NCBI GenBank assembly: GCA_020430865.1
Contig: JAGQIY010001199.1
Span: forward strand, 1-17,162
Source of the DNA: Myxococcales bacterium
GTDB taxonomy: Bacteria; Myxococcota; Polyangia; Polyangiales; Polyangiaceae
Direction of reading: 5' to 3'
Length of the DNA stretch: 17,162 bases
Below the pieces are notes generated by a model, which was given only the letters and a program-made list of their open reading frames with translations, had not been told where the DNA came from and ran no database searches. The position numbers were made by a program, and so were the translations under genes. This document shows, one piece after another, positions 16,089 through 17,162 of the stretch. Numbering within the stretch: position 1 is the stretch's first letter; every line of letters starts with the position of its first letter.

Positions 16089-16514
16089 ATGGGCGACGAC
16101 CGCGAAGAACCGATCGGCGAGGAAGCAACCGAAGCCAGCACGGCAAGCATCAGCTGGACGGAGGATCCCCTGGTCACCACCGCCCTCGAGCTGTTTCGAG
16201 TTCGCTCCGACGAGCGCTGGACGGTCGAATCCCTCGCGAAGGAGCTCGGCACTTCCCGCGCGGTGCTGAATCGACGCTTCAACGACGCCCTCGCCAGGCC
16301 ACCGCTCAGCGTCCTCCGCCAGTTCCGCATGGAAAAAGCATCGCGACTGCTGATCGACACCGAGGCAGGGCTCGCGGCGATCGCAGATGAGGTCGGCTAC
16401 GACTCGGAGTTCGCGCTGAGCCGGGCCTTCCATCGTCACTTCGGCGTGCGCCCAGGCGCTTGGCGGCGCGACGCTAGACGCGCCGCTGGCGGCGTCGTGC
16501 GCTGCGCGGCCTAG
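16089..16514 (+). CDS. Short AraC-type transcriptional regulator, DNA-binding domain only
   Basis: 141 residues from the ATG at 16089. In-frame alternatives are GTG 16068, preceded by a G-rich run, and TTG 16020; the ATG has no close ribosome binding site (GTGAGG ends 15 bases upstream), so the start is uncertain. The AraC/XylS DNA-binding domain fills residues ~25-127. The first helix-turn-helix is at 44-65 (WTVESLAKELGTSRAVLNRRF). The second is at 94-126 (LAAIADEVGYDSEFALSRAFHRHFGVRPGAWRR), with the family's conserved 'GYxSxxxFSRAFxxxFGxxP' end. It most resembles the C-terminal half of cupin-type AraC regulators, but the usual N-terminal sensor domain is absent and cannot be hidden upstream, where clpP lies on the other strand. 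It may bind DNA without a ligand domain. The natural target is its own promoter and the divergent clpP, by inference. Confidence 0.82.
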   Translation: MGDDREEPIGEEATEASTASISWTEDPLVTTALELFRVRSDERWTVESLAKELGTSRAVLNRRFNDALARPPLSVLRQFRMEKASRLLIDTEAGLAAIADEVGYDSEFALSRAFHRHFGVRPGAWRRDARRAAGGVVRCAA

Positions 16515-16520
16515 TTGATC

Positions 16521-16566
16521 CGCACGCAGGCCGCTGGAGAACGCAGTCTTTTGCAGCCTGCGTGCG
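16521..16566 (+). terminator. Inverted repeat after the AraC-type gene, probable terminator
   Basis: An 11-bp perfect inverted repeat (16521-16531 with 16556-16566) around a 24-base loop, starting six bases after the regulator's stop and ending 25 bases before the next ATG. There is no T-tract after the stem. Termination is the simplest reading; a regulatory element for the DUF2293 gene is an alternative. Confidence 0.5.
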
Positions 16567-16591
16567 TGGCGCGATGTGGTAAGGGCGCGCC

Positions 16592-17162
16592 ATGCCCGCT
16601 CGCAGCCGCCCATCAGCTCCCGGCCTCACCGTCAGCCCTGGGCGCGCGCCGCGCGAGGTGAAGACTGAGTCGGGCGAGTACCTCGTCGCGCCCAGCGACT
16701 GGCTGCTGGTACCTCCCGGCGACCCCGCCCTCAGCCGCCGGGTGAAGGCCGGCGGCGATCACTGGCTCGTGCAGGAGAAGAAGGGCAGGAAGGTCTTTTC
16801 CCGGGGGATCTGGGCACCCAGGGAGCGCGTGGAGAGCATCACGGCGGCGCTAGCCGCAGAACGCGCCGATCCTGCCTACCAGCGCAAGCTGGATGCGGCG
16901 CGGGCGAAGCGTGAGGCGGAGCAAGTGGAGTACGCAGCGAGCTTCGAGCAGGAAGTGTTCGAGTTCCTCGATTTCGCGCCAGAACATACGGCGCTCGCCC
17001 AGCAGATGGCGAAGGCCATCGCCGCTCACGCGACTCCCGTGGGTAGCGGCACCGTCGCGCGCACCAAGCGCATCACCATCGAGGAGCGAGCGCGCGCAGC
17101 CACCATCGCCTGGATGCGCCATCAGACCACCGGCTACGACGACATGAAGATACCGCGGGTCA
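16592..17162 (+). CDS. DUF2293 domain protein, 3'-truncated by window edge
   Basis: The frame is open from the ATG at 16592, with AAGGG at 16581-16585 (six bases away), to the end of the window, giving 190 residues without a stop. Residues 1-25 are Arg/Pro-rich. Residues ~26-75 form a Trp-containing segment (SDWLLVPPGDPALSRRVKAGG, GDHWLVQEKKGRKVFSRGIW). A charged helix at ~80-120 looks coiled. From ~121 the protein matches DUF2293: FLDFAPEHTALAQQMAKAIA, AHATPVGSGTVARTKRITIEERA and AATIAWMRHQTTGYDD, in line with the family's 'HAxxxGSGRVGRT...A.IRHxxTxYD'. The biochemical role of DUF2293 is unknown. The domain is probably nearly complete, with the C-terminus beyond the edge. Confidence 0.82.
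   Translation, partial: MPARSRPSAPGLTVSPGRAPREVKTESGEYLVAPSDWLLVPPGDPALSRRVKAGGDHWLVQEKKGRKVFSRGIWAPRERVESITAALAAERADPAYQRKLDAARAKREAEQVEYAASFEQEVFEFLDFAPEHTALAQQMAKAIAAHATPVGSGTVARTKRITIEERARAATIAWMRHQTTGYDDMKIPRV

Noticed and set aside
16078..16269. 63-codon frame starting at ATG 16078 with a nearby GTGAGG
   Set aside because: Out of frame with the AraC-type domain, Arg/Ser/Pro-rich shadow; the ribosome-site-like bases may be chance or may serve the GTG/ATG starts of the regulator.

Overview
The window reads as chromosomal DNA from a high-GC bacterium, most likely a myxobacterium-like member of the Myxococcota (Polyangiales type). The reasons are strong G/C bias at third codon positions, several GTG/TTG starts, a long RHS protein with the Gly-rich N-terminus seen in that group, a Pro/Asp/Ala-rich FG-GAP propeller protein, and a DUF2293 protein. 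This assignment is inference from composition and gene style; no rRNA or marker gene is present.

Layout, left to right. (1) 1-3947, plus strand: a two-gene operon. The C-terminal part of a BcrA/BadF-type acyl-CoA dehydratase activase fused to DUF2229 (cut by the window's left edge) is followed by a separate HgdB-like 2-hydroxyacyl-CoA dehydratase-related protein. A near-perfect hairpin at 3965-4000 closes the operon. (2) 4217-12493: an accessory-looking block. A TPR protein on plus (4217-5923) runs tail-to-tail into a minus-strand set read from right to left: an RHS polymorphic toxin (8645-12493), a 584-residue helical protein of unknown family (6733-8487), and a degenerate FGE/SUMF1-like protein (5906-6724). 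The last ~160 residues of the RHS protein form a variable toxin tip. The tip carries HxE and PCxxC zinc-deaminase motifs, so the likely weapon is a nucleic-acid or nucleotide deaminase. The two minus-strand genes behind it are the only nearby candidates for immunity or accessory functions. (3) 12598-13869, plus: an MFS exporter with a TTG start, divergent from the RHS gene. (4) 13981-15372, plus: a seven-bladed FG-GAP propeller whose gene has no signal peptide in the available sequence. (5) 15376-15969, minus: a ClpP-like protease with an intact Ser-His-Asp triad, ending three bases from the FG-GAP stop. (6) 16089-16514, plus: a small AraC-type regulator consisting only of the DNA-binding domain, divergent from clpP. 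(7) 16592 to the right edge, plus: an incomplete DUF2293 gene.

The most interesting part is the RHS-deaminase toxin and the unassigned genes beside it, which look like a polymorphic toxin locus whose immunity partner is not a recognised family. No tRNA, rRNA, CRISPR array, insertion sequence or phage integrase was found.
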